Assembly (NCBI GenBank): GCA_037577475.1
Contig: CM075197.1
Coordinates: 9,472,018 to 9,536,017 of the forward strand
DNA from: Chaunax sp. Z400
Taxonomy: Eukaryota; Chordata; Actinopteri; Lophiiformes; Chaunacidae
Length of the DNA stretch: 64,000 bases
Direction of reading: 5' to 3'
The notes under the pieces were generated by a model. The model was not told the DNA's origin, made no database searches, and saw only the letters and a program-made list of their open reading frames with translations. The position numbers were made by a program, and so were the translations under genes. Positions 49,994 to 63,900 of the stretch are shown in pieces (the first letter of the stretch is position 1; each line of letters begins with the position of its first letter).

Positions 49994-50067
<74 letters not shown>
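49994..50067. repeat. Compound (GT)n(TA)n microsatellite
   Basis: About 13 GT followed by about 23 TA dinucleotides. The TA part is self-complementary and can extrude as a cruciform. Confidence 0.96.
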
Positions 50068-50070
<3 letters not shown>

Positions 50071-53000
50071 TGGAGGTGGGTGAGGGTCTATGTGTGTACA
50101 TGTAAAAGAGGGGAGGGTGAACTCGTGGCAAATTACCCTGACTTGCCTGGCCTCTGTTTTTGTTTTCAATTCCTCATCCATGGGCTAGAAAATAGGTCAG
50201 CAGTCACATGTGATGTGTTTCACGCAGAGGAGCAGCTGAAAAGCTGAACACGAGACATTGTTAACCTTTTTAAAAGATATTTCTACGACAGTGTGACAAA
50301 ACCAAACACAAAAACTTCTTCGGCTGTGAGTCAGTTCTTTGAAGCCAAAAGTTCTTTTCTTCTTTCTTTTTTTTTTTTTTTAACCAAGCGCCACAGAAAT
50401 GGCAACTGGCCATGTGTTCTGCTTATTATTGACTTTGGAAGGGCTCCAGCCTTAATGACCTCGCGGAAAGTCACAGGTGCTGCTGATGTGTGTGATATGA
50501 GTGTTTATAGAAAATGGAAAAGGCAGGAACAAGGAAACAAAGAACAAAATGTGAATTGCCACGGAGATTAAACCTGAACATCTTGTGTTGACATTCTCTG
50601 AGGGGGCATATTTGATATTCATGTGAACAGACCTCTCTCTGAAAATTAAAGCAAATAACACCACATACATAGCCCATATTTGTGTATTGACAACAAACAT
50701 TTGTAAAACTGTTCACCTTTTATTGTGTTTAACTCGTAGATTACTTGCTATGGAGGATGAATGGATGCCATCCACTGAGGCACAAAGGGAAAAAAACAAG
50801 TAATAAATCCAGTGACACAACTGAATCAGAAGATTTTGCTGACATCTCTAACAGCTGTGTTAGAATTTAATATGAAAGTGTTTCTAAGATAACTCATGTT
50901 AGATTGATTATTATGTGGATGCAGAATATATTCAGAATCTAAACTCTGCCCTTGTCTCTCCTCAATAAGGAATTACCAGGCTCAGCCCAGCAGGGACTGG
51001 GGAGTGGTGGTAAAAACCTGCCCCTCAAGGATAATGTTGAAATGCTATATAAAGCAACAAGTGACATCATAGCCTCCCCTTTGACCTCTCTGGCTTCAGA
51101 ATTGGGGAGCTGGATTGGGCAATTTTATGAAACCTCTTTGCAGCCTTTGCCACCTCAGATGCCCATGCAGTCACTCTAGTCCTCTTTTCATCTGTTTATT
51201 CTAAATGAAGCCAGTTTGATCGTCACACTTACTGAATGATGTTGCTCCACTTCATTCATTCAGCCTGTTGTTATGATAATGCTGGATGATTTATTATTAG
51301 CAGGGGACATTATTCTGTTCAGCTTTGCTCTAACTAATCAGCAGCCAGTGATGTGTGCCGGATGGTTTAGCAGCCATTTCTAGTAGCAACTACCGTATCT
51401 TAACATTTCTTAGTTTGATTAAAATATATATATATATATATATATGTTGATTTAGGAGAAGTAATTGTCTAAGTCAGCTTAAACAACGTGTGCGGCTGTG
51501 CCTACACAGCCACACACTACTTATCATGATGGCTAGGCAGCCAGCAAGCTGTGTGGACAGATGATGTGCCCGTTCTTGATCTTGCCTACAAAAGTTAACC
51601 ATTCATTTAATCGTCCAACCGCAAGAAAACCAGCTGTCACCGGGCAAAACATGAGCCTATCCGAATCACAGAACAATCTGAGATGTGGGATCAACTGTTT
51701 AAATCAGATCTACAGTACAAACAAAGCTGCAGTTACCATGGCTAGTTTGTGAGTTTGTACTTAACGGGACAATCTGCAGATTTTGAACCGGCTTTGTATC
51801 ATTACAATAAGGGTGTTAACTTACACTCTTATTTCGAACTTTATCATTGTGCTTATTTTGGTCGCATCTATCTCTGTTAGGTTTACGTTTTTTGTCTGAT
51901 TCATCAATTTAATTTAAAAAATGTAATGACAAAAAAGCTGTTACATGCTAAAATCCTTTCTCAAGCTACCACCTGGTCCTGACAGCCATCGTTTCAACCA
52001 AAAATAGGTATTAGTCAATGATCCCTTTGTGGGTATCCCCACACAGAGAAAGCCTGCACACTGGGAGCAGCTGGTAAAATATAGGTCAGCACCTCCCATT
52101 TTCTTCAACAGGCTCTCATCCTTCCACCAAATAAGTTTTCAAGCAATGGAGCCTCGAACGAACCCACAAGCCACAGCAAAGCAGCTATAAGGCCGGTGAG
52201 TCAGTGGGGGTAACAGGGGGGGATAAGGGGTGCAGTGGGGGTGGTTGATCTGGTTCCATCAAAGGAGCGCATGCTTAAAATTCATATTTGGCCATCCAAA
52301 CATGGCTCTGCCTCTTGGCGACTCCCCTCCTCCCTTTTTTCCTCCCTAACTTCTGGGGAAATCTCCTCTCTGCTCCAAGAATCCTGACCATATACAGCCG
52401 CCTGTGGGATCACAAATCAACAGACTACACCGTAGTCACATGTCTCAGATGGCTTTGATTCCACCTCAGCGGCCAGCTACAGGAAAAGTCCTGTCTCTGC
52501 TGCGACCCCCTCTTCAGGGAGTGGCTGTTACTCATCAGAGAGTTCGGTTCGTTTCCCCCTTCATAGTAGTGCTATGACTGTCTGTGGGGAGAAACAGGAC
52601 CACCTCTTAAGGAGACAAAAGGTGTTTGATGTCTGGTACAGGATGGGATGGAGTCAGAAAAAAAAGGGACAGAAGGAGTAGATGAATTGGAGATTTTTAC
52701 CTTCTCCTCGGACTGGAATGTGAGCAGGGACAATGTTTAGGGGCCCCCAGCAGCAGCTGACTGTGCTAGTGTGGGTGGGTGACTACAGCTTTCCGTTATT
52801 AGTCTTCTGTTCAGGGCAGTGTGTCACTAATGGGGAAGCATTCTCTCTCTCCATCACACCACTGGCAGACAGCGCTGCAGCCATGAGAATTCACACACGA
52901 GGGAAGTTAAATCATACGTTATGCATGAAAACCTGAGTATGATACAAATATTAGGATGTAGGTGTCGCTGAGATCACGTTGATATTTTAACAGGTTTGGA

Positions 53001-53984
53001 AACAGCTAAATTAATGATGGGACATTGTCCCAATAGCAAGATTTAAAACACAAATCTTCCTATTTGAACATGACCTACACTGCAGTAAAACAGGCGGGAA
53101 TCACATACAGTGACAGAAGTGTTTCACACAGCTGTGAGGTGTCAGCAACGCCACAGTTCACAGTGGAAAGAAGATACGGTGGGAGGGAAGACAGAGCTCA
53201 GAAAAGGGTCTCTGTGAGAGATAACCAAAATATGATCTGAAAGCAGAGAAGCTAACAGCTCTTAGTGACCTGTTACACAACTCGGGACAAAAAGAACCTT
53301 TTGTATTAGACAGACAGCAGAGAACAGATCGTTCTGATCCACAGTGGCCTTTGCATAGAAAAGAGTAGCTCACAGACAAATGCAGGAATTCAAAGAGGTA
53401 AATTCTACAGTGTTTATATTCTTGGCAAACAGGCAAACTGCTGAAACATTACATGTTGTATGCAGCTTCTTATTCAATTCACATGGATAGACAACACACG
53501 GACACCAGCCCAGCGGCTTTCGAACTCATATTCACCTTGTTTCTTATCCAGTTCAATCCAGTCTGTCACATAGCAGCAAACAACGGGCCTCAGGTGAGGG
53601 AGACCTGAGAGGGTCATCAGACGACAGTCCAGAAAACCTCGTTTAAGACTTTTTCTGGGATCAGGTGTCAAAAAAAGAATCGGCCATTACCTAAAAAGGT
53701 CAGAGGTCAAAGTAATACTGGAAAAAATCCCCGGAGCTGTACTGAGAGACATGGTGACCAAACTTTCCTAAAACAACAGAAACACCCACATAAAATAGTT
53801 TTAGTTTAGGAAGAATGTACAGATTGTTATTATTGGTGGAATGGGAGGATATTCCTTCTGTTGCAAAGGACTCTATCTGGAGGTCATGGTAATCCTGCCC
53901 TGCAGCCTCGGGTGGTACAAATGTAAAGGTTATGAGCAGATAGTCGGCCATATTGGAAAGTTCTCATTTATTCAATTCATTTAA

Positions 53985-54130
53985 TAAATAGGCATGCTAG
54001 CTGTTTCCCTGTTTCCAGTCTTTGAGGATAGCTAAGCTAACCAGCTGCAAGCTTTGTACAATTATATCTAGCGCACACAGACATATTAACAACTCCTTCA
54101 ATGCAACACTATATTCTGAGATGTACTCAT
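53985..54130 (-). repeat. Dispersed repeat, copy 2 (inverted)
   Basis: 'ctgtttccagtctttgaggatagctaagctaac' (read in two parts) is the reverse complement of the type seen at 22475-22625, including the 'agctgtttccctgtttccag' phrase. Confidence 0.5.
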
Positions 54131-54370
54131 TTCTTTTTTCCACATTAGTGAAGTGATCTGTTTTTAGAGTGACTACACTGTAAGAAATGAGGGACAAAAT
54201 TGGTCTGTGCAAAAATGCATTCTTAAGCTCAGCCAAGGCCAATATTAGCCTTCAGCAGTCTGACATGTGTATGTTATTTGATTGTGTTTTGTCTTGATAA
54301 TGCAATCACCAGGATGTATCCCTCCACCACGGCTCAGCATGGAAACACAAATAAGGAATTTTATACTAAA

Positions 54371-54590
54371 GGTGCGGCTGTGGCTCAGGAGGTAGAGTCG
54401 CTCACGGAACAAAAAGGTCGGTGGTTCGATCCCCAGCCCCTGCAAGTCTACAAGTTGAAGTTTCCTTGAGCAAAGATACTGAACCCCAATTTGCTCCCTG
54501 GGCGCCGTAATGTAACGGCAGCCCACTGCCTCTCAGGGGTGAGTCAAATGAGGAAAAAGAATTTCCCCCTGTGGGATTAATAAAGTATCT
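54371..54590 (+). mobile_element. tRNA-derived SINE
   Basis: The head has RNA polymerase III promoter boxes: A box TGGCTCAGGAGG (54381-54392) and B box GGTTCGATCCC (54423-54433). The body includes 'cttgagcaaagatactgaacc' and 'ctgggcgccg', and the tail is TTTCCCCCTGTGGGATTAATAAAGTATCT, a LINE-related 3' end common in fish SINEs (here read in two parts). The tRNA-like head does not fold into a complete tRNA, so it is not a tRNA gene. Target repeats were not clear. The copy looks fairly well preserved. Confidence 0.85.
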
Positions 54591-54659
54591 AAAAAATCAA
54601 AATAAATAAATCAAGAGATGATTTATAAGATACCCACTTGATTAAATAATTATATTTGT

Positions 54660-55160
54660 TTTCACGGGAAGCATGCTAACAAATTCAGAATTAAAATGTT
54701 AATTAAAATGCTAATTTTTGCAATTTATGTTTAGCATGAGCATTATCTTTATTTGGCATATTAGCATGCTAACTTTTGTCGCAAAGCAAATACAGGTATT
54801 AGGGCTAAGACTAATGGGAATGTCGTTAGTTTTGCATGCAGTCATAAATGAACAAGTTGAAATAAAAAGTTAAAGACTCACCGTGGAGATCACTGGGGGG
54901 AAATTAATGTGATTTGAGGGTACAACATACAATAGTTGCTAAACATTTTGGTAAAAAAACACAAAAGTGAAGCTTCTGGTGGACTTAAAGGAAAAATCAT
55001 GAACTAACTAAATGGATTAAGATACATTTTCATGGTACAAAGGATATATCTGTGCAAAATTTCATGGTAAGCCATGCAATAGTTGTCGAGATATATCAGC
55101 CTGGACCAAAGACTCATCTGCCAGCAACTATGCCATCTATAGAGCTATGCTACAATCAAG
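54660..55160 (-). repeat. Dispersed repeat with 'ttagcatgctaac' core, copy 1
   Basis: 'cattatctttatttggcatattagcatgctaac' (in parts) and 'caaaatttcatggtaagccatgcaatagttgtcgagatat' (in parts) mark a frequent teleost repeat. It lies in the opposite orientation to the copy at 56640-57030. Confidence 0.5.
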
Positions 55161-56639
55161 GCTTAAATTCATCATAGGATACAACAAAGTATAAATTATA
55201 AATAAAAACAGATCAATATGAAAATAAGTTCAGATGTAAGTAATGGTGTTATGTTAAAACATAACATCAAATTAAGTTATGTTTAAGTTATAGTTGTTTA
55301 AAAATAGTTTGTCTAACAGGGATATCTCCTCTGCCACTATCTATAGTGGGATCAATATAAACACATAATGGATGCAGGTGCAGAGAAATTAATTGACATA
55401 TTTCAGGATATGTTATTCTTCTCCACAGTGGTGATGGCTTCCTGTCACAGACAAAGGACTGGGCTATGAGCCTGGATTCCTCATAGGCCTCCATGTGGAT
55501 CTAGTTTATTGTGCCAGCCAAACACTAACACTCAGACAATAACAGGCCTTGTGTTTCAGTACATGTCTCTGTAGATCACCATCGTTCTCTATCGCTTGCT
55601 CTTCTTCTACACCTCTCTCTCAGTCTTTTGCTGCCTCCCATAAGTTTACCCTGACTAAACAAAGCATGCATGCCGTAACAAATGGTCACTGTTCACACAG
55701 ACTTCTGGAGGCACTGAGAAAGAGAAGGGAATAATAAAATAAAGTAGAATGAGTGTGAAAGGACTTATTGTGCAATGAGTAAAGATATCTTGCAATATCT
55801 TGTTTGTCAATTTTATGTTCTTTGGGTCTGGTATCCAAAATGCCCACACAGCTAAATTACACATAAAAGAGAGGCGTCATCACATAAGGCTTATGTTTGA
55901 ATGAATGGATTGTTATCACAAAGTAATCTATAACATTTAAACTGCAGCCAGCATGTTTGTGTACATTGTACACACACAGTCTCTAGTCTGATCATAGAGC
56001 ATTATGTCACCAACCAGAGCCTGTAAAACATGAAGTACCTGCTTATAAAGAACACCCTGTGACTAACACACATATTAAATTCATTTGAAATGTCACGTAC
56101 ACTTTACCTTCTCTCTGCTGTGAGTCAGGACTTAAGTTTGAATTAGCTTTAATTAATCATTTTCATAATGCAATCTTTGCTAATTGAAATATAGATTTTA
56201 AAAATAAAGCCCCTTTTTATGGCAGTATGGTTCTTACAGTCTGATGTCAATTAATGATGAGACAGAATCAAAGAAAAAGACAGACCGTCTGCCCTGGTTC
56301 CTTGTCCTTGCTTCGTTGTGAGGCAAGTGAATATTTTGAACCAGGGTCTTGCAGATATTTCTGTGACCAATGATCTCTTTTCGTCTTTGTCAGGCCTTGG
56401 TGTACAGATGAAAGACCTTTTTTTGTGATGCTAAGAAATTTTTTATCTAATAATCAGAGCAAACATACTTTTTGATGACTTGGTAAAACAATTTTGGTCA
56501 GCTTGGAAAACAACGTTAAGGCAAAGGTGGAGTTTTCAGTGGGTATGTTGCACCTTCATGGGCCTTCATTGGTAAAGTACATTAAAGAACACAGAAACAC
56601 ATCAAATAAGCCAGACCAGATGTAGCGGTGGTCCCTAGA
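55161..56639. other. Sequence between two inverted repeat copies
   Basis: No gene or other feature can be supported. Confidence 0.5.
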
Positions 56640-57030
56640 GGACAAATCACAGCAACTTTTATTTTAATCTAGTGAATTTTTTTTTTTTACTTCCAGTGAA
56701 ATATCTCAACATCTACTGATTAGACGTCATGGTTCCATGATGATGAATCCTAATAATCCTCTAACAATCTAATTTGTTATATAATTGGTCTAATACTTTA
56801 ATTAAGGGACTAGTCACCAGTCTCAGCCGCCCTTTGTGTTTAGTGGTACTGAGTAAATGTCAACATGCCAGTAGCTAAACTGATAGTCTGTAATTTCTAA
56901 TCTACAACATGGTAATTATTAAACCTGGTAAAAAAAACGGGTAAAAAAACAAAGTTACCTTTGTCTCTGTGAGCATGTCATCATGCTAATGTAAACGTTT
57001 AGCTCAAAGCTCTGCTGGCAATAACCCTTT
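56640..57030 (+). repeat. Dispersed repeat with 'ttagcatgctaac' core, copy 2
   Basis: 'gtgaaatatctcaacatcta', 'tttgtgtttagtg', 'catcatgctaatgtaa' and 'tttagctcaaagctctgctgg' follow the same order as copy 1 read on the other strand. The two copies form an inverted pair about 1.5 kb apart. Confidence 0.5.
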
Positions 57031-57478
57031 GGACTGTGCCGGCAGTGCAATAAATGTCATAAATCAAAATAGATAATAGCTTTAATCAGCCAGTAACCAC
57101 AGTAAAAAATAAATCACTAATATATCAGCTAGGCTAGGCAAGAGGAGACAGCATTCCTATCTAGAACAAAAAGTTCCTTAAAGTTGTTTATTGGGTCACA
57201 CCTGCTTTTATGTGGAGCTATGCACATAATGTGACACAAAAGGTATGACACGTGACAGGGAAACAGGGCCTGATTATTTGCAGCATTGCTTATAGGTGGT
57301 GGTAACAAGTTTACATTTGTACTGAACAATGGGCGTCTTATACCCTTTCAGCTCATGTACTCTTGACAAAACTCCCTCTTCTTTTTACTAACCGGCGGGT
57401 GGGTAAAATGGATGGCAGAATATTTGTATTATCCTCATATGAATCTATGACAACAATTCAAATCTAGAAAAACACTCT

Positions 57479-57927
57479 GTACCTCCACCAAGCCCAAACA
57501 GTCCCCTTTAATTCGATGAAGCCTTATCCAAAATCAAACTCATTGCCCTGTAACCATAATTTACAAGGTAGATTATACTTCCTATGAAAACATCTAAATC
57601 TGATCTGGATTTTATTTGGACCAGCACCAAATTGCACACAATCATAGATGTCAACCCCCTAAATATACCAGATTGTTTTCATCAAGATCCATGCATTATT
57701 CCCTGTGAAATAAAAGAAAATGTCAACAAAAAAAAGAAAAAAAAGTCTTGGATCCGCCTCTTTTTCTGGATCCAGACCAAAATTTTATGGAGTCTATTCA
57801 GACCCAAGACCCATCCTCACATCAAGTTTCGTGGAAATCAGTTTCACAGATTTTGTGTAATCCTGCTGAGAAACCAACCAACCAGGAAACAAACAGACGT
57901 GTGAAAACATAACTTCCTTTGAGAAGG
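57479..57927 (+). repeat. Dispersed teleost repeat with 'gtgaaaacataac' end
   Basis: It begins near tacctccaccaagccc and ends with 'catcaagtttcgtggaaatcagttt', 'taatcctgctgagaaacc', 'aaacaaacagac' and 'gtgaaaacataacttccttt'. I know these as the right end of a very common fish repeat. The open frame across it is not a gene. Confidence 0.55.
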
Positions 57928-60900
57928 TAATTATGATGCATAATGTTTTATAAGAACAATATCCATTAGTTTTTAATAAACATGCCTTTAGTTGTAATGA
58001 AGTACTTCACTCCTGTTGTAGTTTAATTTTTATTTATTTAATTAAGAACAAACTAAACTCTGTTTGAACACACACACACACACACACACATTTATTCACA
58101 CTAGCTGAATCTCATTAATCTTATGGTCCTCTAAACTTCTTGGAACAAAGCACTGAATATGTGTGGGCTTGTTTTAATGCCACGTGAGTTGTTGGTTAAG
58201 TAGGTCAGTCAGTAAGTCAGGAGTGGCAGGGAAGGAGTGCACAAATACAGGTTAACTCCATTACCTCATACAGTGGATTAGTGTCAACAGGCCCATCCAT
58301 CTGTCTAGAGCTGTCCTGGTTCAAGTGACCGTAAGGAGAGCAGCGGGGATTCATGTTCCTGCCTTCCTGTTTGCCACACAACCACAAACATACCTGTAAG
58401 CAATGCATACAAAGACCACAGCAAGTGTACTTACACTTTTGAAAATGTACACACGCATACACACACAGCACGTGTGGTCTGCTGCAGACTAAGTCAGGCC
58501 AGTAAGGTTACACCTGGGGCTCTCAATACTGAATTAGTGCAAAAAGCCGGTGGACAAAAGGAGTACTTCCTGTTTCCTGTATAGAGTGTTAGAGGATGAA
58601 CTGAAATGAAGAAGAAGAAAAAAACAGAACACTAACAATGGACCTTTTCAGATGACACGGCAGACCTGTTGAAAAACAGTTGCTTGTGTCCTCAGTCTCA
58701 GTTTTTCATTCATTATTTGTTTTGATGGTTCATTGTCCTTTACAAAGAGTACAAAGTGTTCTTAAATTCTTATACTGATCTACAACATTTAAGTAAATAA
58801 CTTATTGACACTTAATGAAGCCATTAAAATATATAGTGCCAGTCAAACCTTGGACTGGTGCTGTATATCATTACAAATCCTCATTAGAAAGTAGCACTTA
58901 TGTATGTTATCATATTGCGTTGTCTGGTGTAAAATTTCTTAGGATTTATTTTTTTCAACATCCCTAAAGAGCACATTGCCTTGAGACACCCCCAAACAAT
59001 TATATAACTTGCATCAAAGACCAAATAAGCATTTTAGTTTCAACTGAGCAGATGTCTATGGCATGCTTAGAATAACCTGCTGATACTGTTAACTGCCTGT
59101 GGGGATATTAACATGACCTCGCACTGAACAGCATGGTTCTCACTGGTTGTTAAAACTAGAGCATGCTCGAGAGCTCAATAACAGTAAAAAAAAAAAAACA
59201 CCCACTCACACAGACCAGATAAGATAACGGTAGCAGAAGACATAAAAGTCAGCACAGTCGAGCAAAAGATACACGTAAATGTGAGAGAGCCTTGAGGCCG
59301 ATTGAGACAGACAGAAGCAAAGTTAAGAGGTCGACGTGAGCTATGAGTGTACACAGTGACAGGAGAGGAGTGAGTTTACATTGAGGGCCTCCCTGCTCCT
59401 CCCCACCACTCAATCCTTCCTCCTCTAATCCAAACACCTGGAGGCGGCAGTGAGGGAACAGCAGGCCCCATGTGAGTGGTCGGTCACATGCAGTCAGCAA
59501 GCAACGTGTTACAGTAACACCTTTACTGGGGACAAAGTGGGCACTTACGTAAAGAACAGACATGCACACACACATATGCATATATGTACATATACACAAG
59601 CACACTGGGCAAAGGGCACGGGAAGAGGATGTCAGGTTAGCAGATGGGTCCGGGATTTACAGTATCAGCTGTTCTTTCACTGGTTACATGCTGTGGTAAA
59701 GTGTGCCGCCATAAGCTCCAACATTGTTAACACACTAAGGTAGCTGCCAAAGCAGAATAACGTGTGAGCAGTTTGGATTCAACGAGTTTATTGGAAGTGA
59801 GGTGGTTGCAGAGGAGGCGATAATATTACGAGAATTCAAGACACATATAAAATTGATAATTATAGATCTCTACTGGGATCCGGACATATTTTTAGAACAT
59901 GCCTTTTGCCAGGGTTTCATTGTTCTTCAAGGTTACGCCGTGTCTCACAACAATTGACTCAACTGGTGTGACAGACAAACAGGAAAGAGATTTAACCAGG
60001 TGTAAAGACACAGGCTGCATTTCCTGAATGACTTTGCAAATGACAGAGGTGGGTTAAGCTGGGATTTCATGATGAGGATGTGAGTTACTGGATCTGTAAC
60101 ACCAGGTTTTTCAGACCCTCTCATAATGCTGGCAGTGACAGTTAACAAGATAGATAACACTGCTGAGTAACCCTCAGCCATGAGCAAATACATGCTGGAA
60201 AGCTAGTGTTTGTTAGGAACTTAATATATATGGCTGACTTCATGAATGTGAGCTGGGTGAGACGCTTCTCAAATTTGATTTGATGTCCAATCCTGAAGCC
60301 CTCCTACTTCTGAAAAACCGAGTGGAATTCATGGCAGACGTCTTCTGAGCTCCTAAGTAAGTCTTGCACAGACAGCTCCTTATTAATAGCAACTAGGGCA
60401 TGAGCAATTGGGTCATATTTACATTTAGCTTGAGCAAGACTTGTCCCATGAGTTGCAACATGAAATTCTGAAAATGTTCAAACAGCAGGATAAACCATAC
60501 ATACCAAGTAAAAGTATTTTGCAAGAGGCAAAATATCAAAAAAAAAAAGGACAGATGAACGTGAAATGGAAGAGTGAAAAAAAACAAGCTTGTTCAACTT
60601 GTTTTTCAAGAGAAACTAGGTCACTGACAGGTATTTTAACAGGGAATAATAATGGTGGCCATTGTCTGTGAAGCAACAGGCAAAGCTGAAGAAATGGGTG
60701 GATTCTTGGTAAAAGGGGGAGGGAAAAAAGGAAGGCTAAAAAAAAAATTAAAAAAAATAGCGTGAGAGATGGAGCGGAAGGGTGAAGGAGAGCACGTGAA
60801 GGCAGGGAGTGTGTTGTCTGAGAGCCATGTGCTGGGGCTAGGCGTGTGAGTGACTGAAATTGTTCACGTCACTGTATGACTCATACTGGAGGAGGCTGGC

Positions 60901-63900
60901 GCTCCACATATCTCCATTCACATACACACAAATGCATCCCTGAAGGTAACGGGTGCAAGTACGCCACCTGTCTAAAAATAGCCAAGCGCACAAATGCACG
61001 TACAACACATATAACACACGAGTGCTAAGACGCTTAACACCGCAACTAATGCAAATGAACCAGAGACAGTATGGGAAACACATTAAGCACTCTTCCAAGT
61101 GAATGTGGAAAATAATGGGAAGCCTGTTGAAGTCGGTCCTGATTGACCTGAATATGGAAGTAGACAAGTCACCACAGAGCCTCCTGGGGTGTAAACTGGC
61201 ACAGCTGGTTAAACATGTATTTCTGCAGAAGAAAAAGTATGACATGAACCATTTTTTTGCCCATATGTCATAATATTGACGCAAAAATGACCAGTATACA
61301 GTGCAATGTATGAATGAATATTATCTTTTATTCTAGTGTCATACACCTTAAGGTACCCAAGCCACATGGGCTCACATGTAACTCCTTTATTATTAGAGCT
61401 AGAGAAAACGAAAGGAAAATAAACCAACACAAGATACTGTACAAACATGTGGGAAAAACAATTTGTATTACATAAAAACAAGAAAATAAACATAAAATGC
61501 TTTGTTGTATGTGAACATGCACTGTAACCTACATTTGTCAGTAAGACGTTTTCACACAGGTGACACTTTCTGTCCTCCTCAGGGATTGGTTGGAAGCGTC
61601 TGGTTTCCACAGCCAAAGTCTTACCCAAGCACAAATAGACCTCTGAGCTCCGGTGAGGCCTAGGGTTACATATTGCTTGGCATGGTCAGTGTGTTTAAAA
61701 ACACATTATCATTTCTATAGCCAACAAACTGTGAGAGAAGATCTCTATGGGAACCAACCTGTTCTGAAGTTCTCAATCAGGACAAATGCAACTGGGGCTT
61801 AATAGAGAATTTTTAAAGTTTCATAAAGTTTTCCATTCATACCAAATTCCAATAGTCCGAAGCCGAGAAGCTCATGATTCACACTTCTGAAAACAGAGGA
61901 AGTCATAGAAGCATGGAAAGAGGTGCAGCACCACAATATAAAGTTATGAATCATATGATTAATATTTTCTTAAATTAGAGCAATATAACTCTATCAACTC
62001 CATGCACAAGCTTCCAGTTTGGGGGAAGGGAGCTGCTCTGTGGCAACACTTGTCACAGCAAATCAATGCTTAAGAATACTGAAAGAGGAGATTTCCACGA
62101 AAGAATGACTCCACTGAGGAGAGGAGTCATATTCAGCCCTTCTTGCACATGCATGAGGGTGTGTGCATATGGCACAACAACAGCAATCAAAGGATGCATG
62201 AGTGCAAACAGGCATGACTGTCACTCATAGTGATTCAATGATTGTATACATGGTGTGAGGTTTGTGTGTGTGGTGTGTGAGGTCTGTACGCTTCCTCTTC
62301 TGAAAATTGGAAACAAGGTTTATCTACAGCATGGCACATGTGTAACATCTACTGTTAACAGATGCAGAAAACACGGCACTAACTCACTGACATCAACACA
62401 TCGAACATCAAACACAAGCTGGCGACAAATGCCTTTCACTCTGAGCTGTAAAAACAGCAGAACGCCTCTCTCTTCCACAGGGGGGAGAGCCACCCAGGTG
62501 AGGCTGTCTATCATCAGCTGTGCCAGCTCCTCTCAAGCAGAGATCAGAGCTCCCTCTTCACTTGTGCCTGTAATCAGTGTGGTTATGAAACATCCAAAAC
62601 ACAACATCAGGATGAAGATGACATATCCCCCATTCCTTTGGTGAGCCTCGAGAAATGTATATTGTTTTACATATATGCGATGGAGAAGATGACCAAAGTT
62701 CAGAGACACCTCAAAATCAACTTTCCACGAAAAATTCAAAAAAACAAGAATAGCATAAAAATGTAAACGTTACAAAGGCACCACTGCTTATCATGGTTCA
62801 TTCATGTGTAAAGTTTGGTTGAGCTAGAATGTGAAATGTACTCCAGACAAAATGACCACCCTTCAGAGTGACCTAAAACAAGATGTTGCCATGGAAACCA
62901 CACAAAATAAAATCAGAATGAAATTCAAAATATGAGAAGGCACAACTACATAATATGGTTGATATGTTATCAAGGTTTGGTGCCTGGTTCCTGTGCCCTG
63001 TGCTCCTACGTCATGCCTGGGCCCCTATGGTGCTGCTCTGTATTCGGTTCTCGGGGGACTCTTCAGGCTTTGGGCTGGCTGGGGGTGCATGGAACACAAA
63101 CCACGACACAGCTCATTGGTGTTACTGCCTGTCCTCTCGTCCCTGTTTGTCTTGTTTGGTCTCTCTGTTTCACTCATGGTGGATCAACACCCTCTTTGAT
63201 GAGAGATAGGTGTTAGTTCCAAATAAAATGTAATAGGCTAGTCTTTCAAAGAGGGCTGGTGTAGGTCACACGCACACTCACAAGCACAGAAATACTAATT
63301 ATCTGCTGCAAGATCAAACTGCATATATTTTAAAGAAATAGGTTTTACCTTTTTTTAATCTTGGCACAAACCATAAGTATAAGTGCAGACAGATATTTAG
63401 AGAAAAAAACAAAAAAAATATCTTTGCCAGATATGCTTCAGGCAAAACATTATTACAGATGGAATGACGGAAGGACACACTGATAACTATACCCCCCCCC
63501 CCCCCCATCATTTCATGGTCTAGGGGATAAAAAGGTAAGGGATGATATTTCTGTTTTCACATGCTGAACATCACTGTGGCGTGAGTAAAACTGTAGACTC
63601 AGGAGGTTAAATAGAAAAACTGCTACCACAGCAAGGAAAACACAGTCACACACCTTAGTTTATATGCTGCACTTCCTTCTTACACAATGCACATGATCTG
63701 AGGTCACCTGATCTGGTTAATATTTATGCTTAACAGGGCAGAGACTGGGTGTTGTTGAGTTTTGATAAAACCACACATTTACACGCCTCGCTTTAAGAAT
63801 GCCGGCAGGCGTGAAGCACAGCATCTCAGACTTCCTCAAAAACTCGTGTGTCAACAGAGGTGATGATCATTGATTTTATCGACAGCAAAACTTCATGTCT

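Larger units (their letters stand above)
43713..54370. other. Gene-poor downstream region, first part
   Basis: About 10.7 kb in which I can support no coding exon. It carries CT/CA microsatellites (45396-45494), a 30-base poly-G run (48818-48847), a GT/TA compound microsatellite (49994-50067), a short TA repeat (about 51424-51445) and an inverted repeat relic (53985-54130). Distal regulatory DNA for nfil3 is possible but cannot be recognised by eye. Confidence 0.55.

Noticed and set aside
54371..54440. tRNA gene
   Set aside because: A and B boxes are present but no full cloverleaf or acceptor pairing, and the attached SINE body and LINE-type tail explain it.
57584..57904. 106-residue open frame
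   Set aside because: It falls entirely within a common dispersed fish repeat.
22848..60798. CACGTG E-boxes as a circadian signature
   Set aside because: I counted about ten in 64 kb, no more than chance, and one is inside coding sequence.
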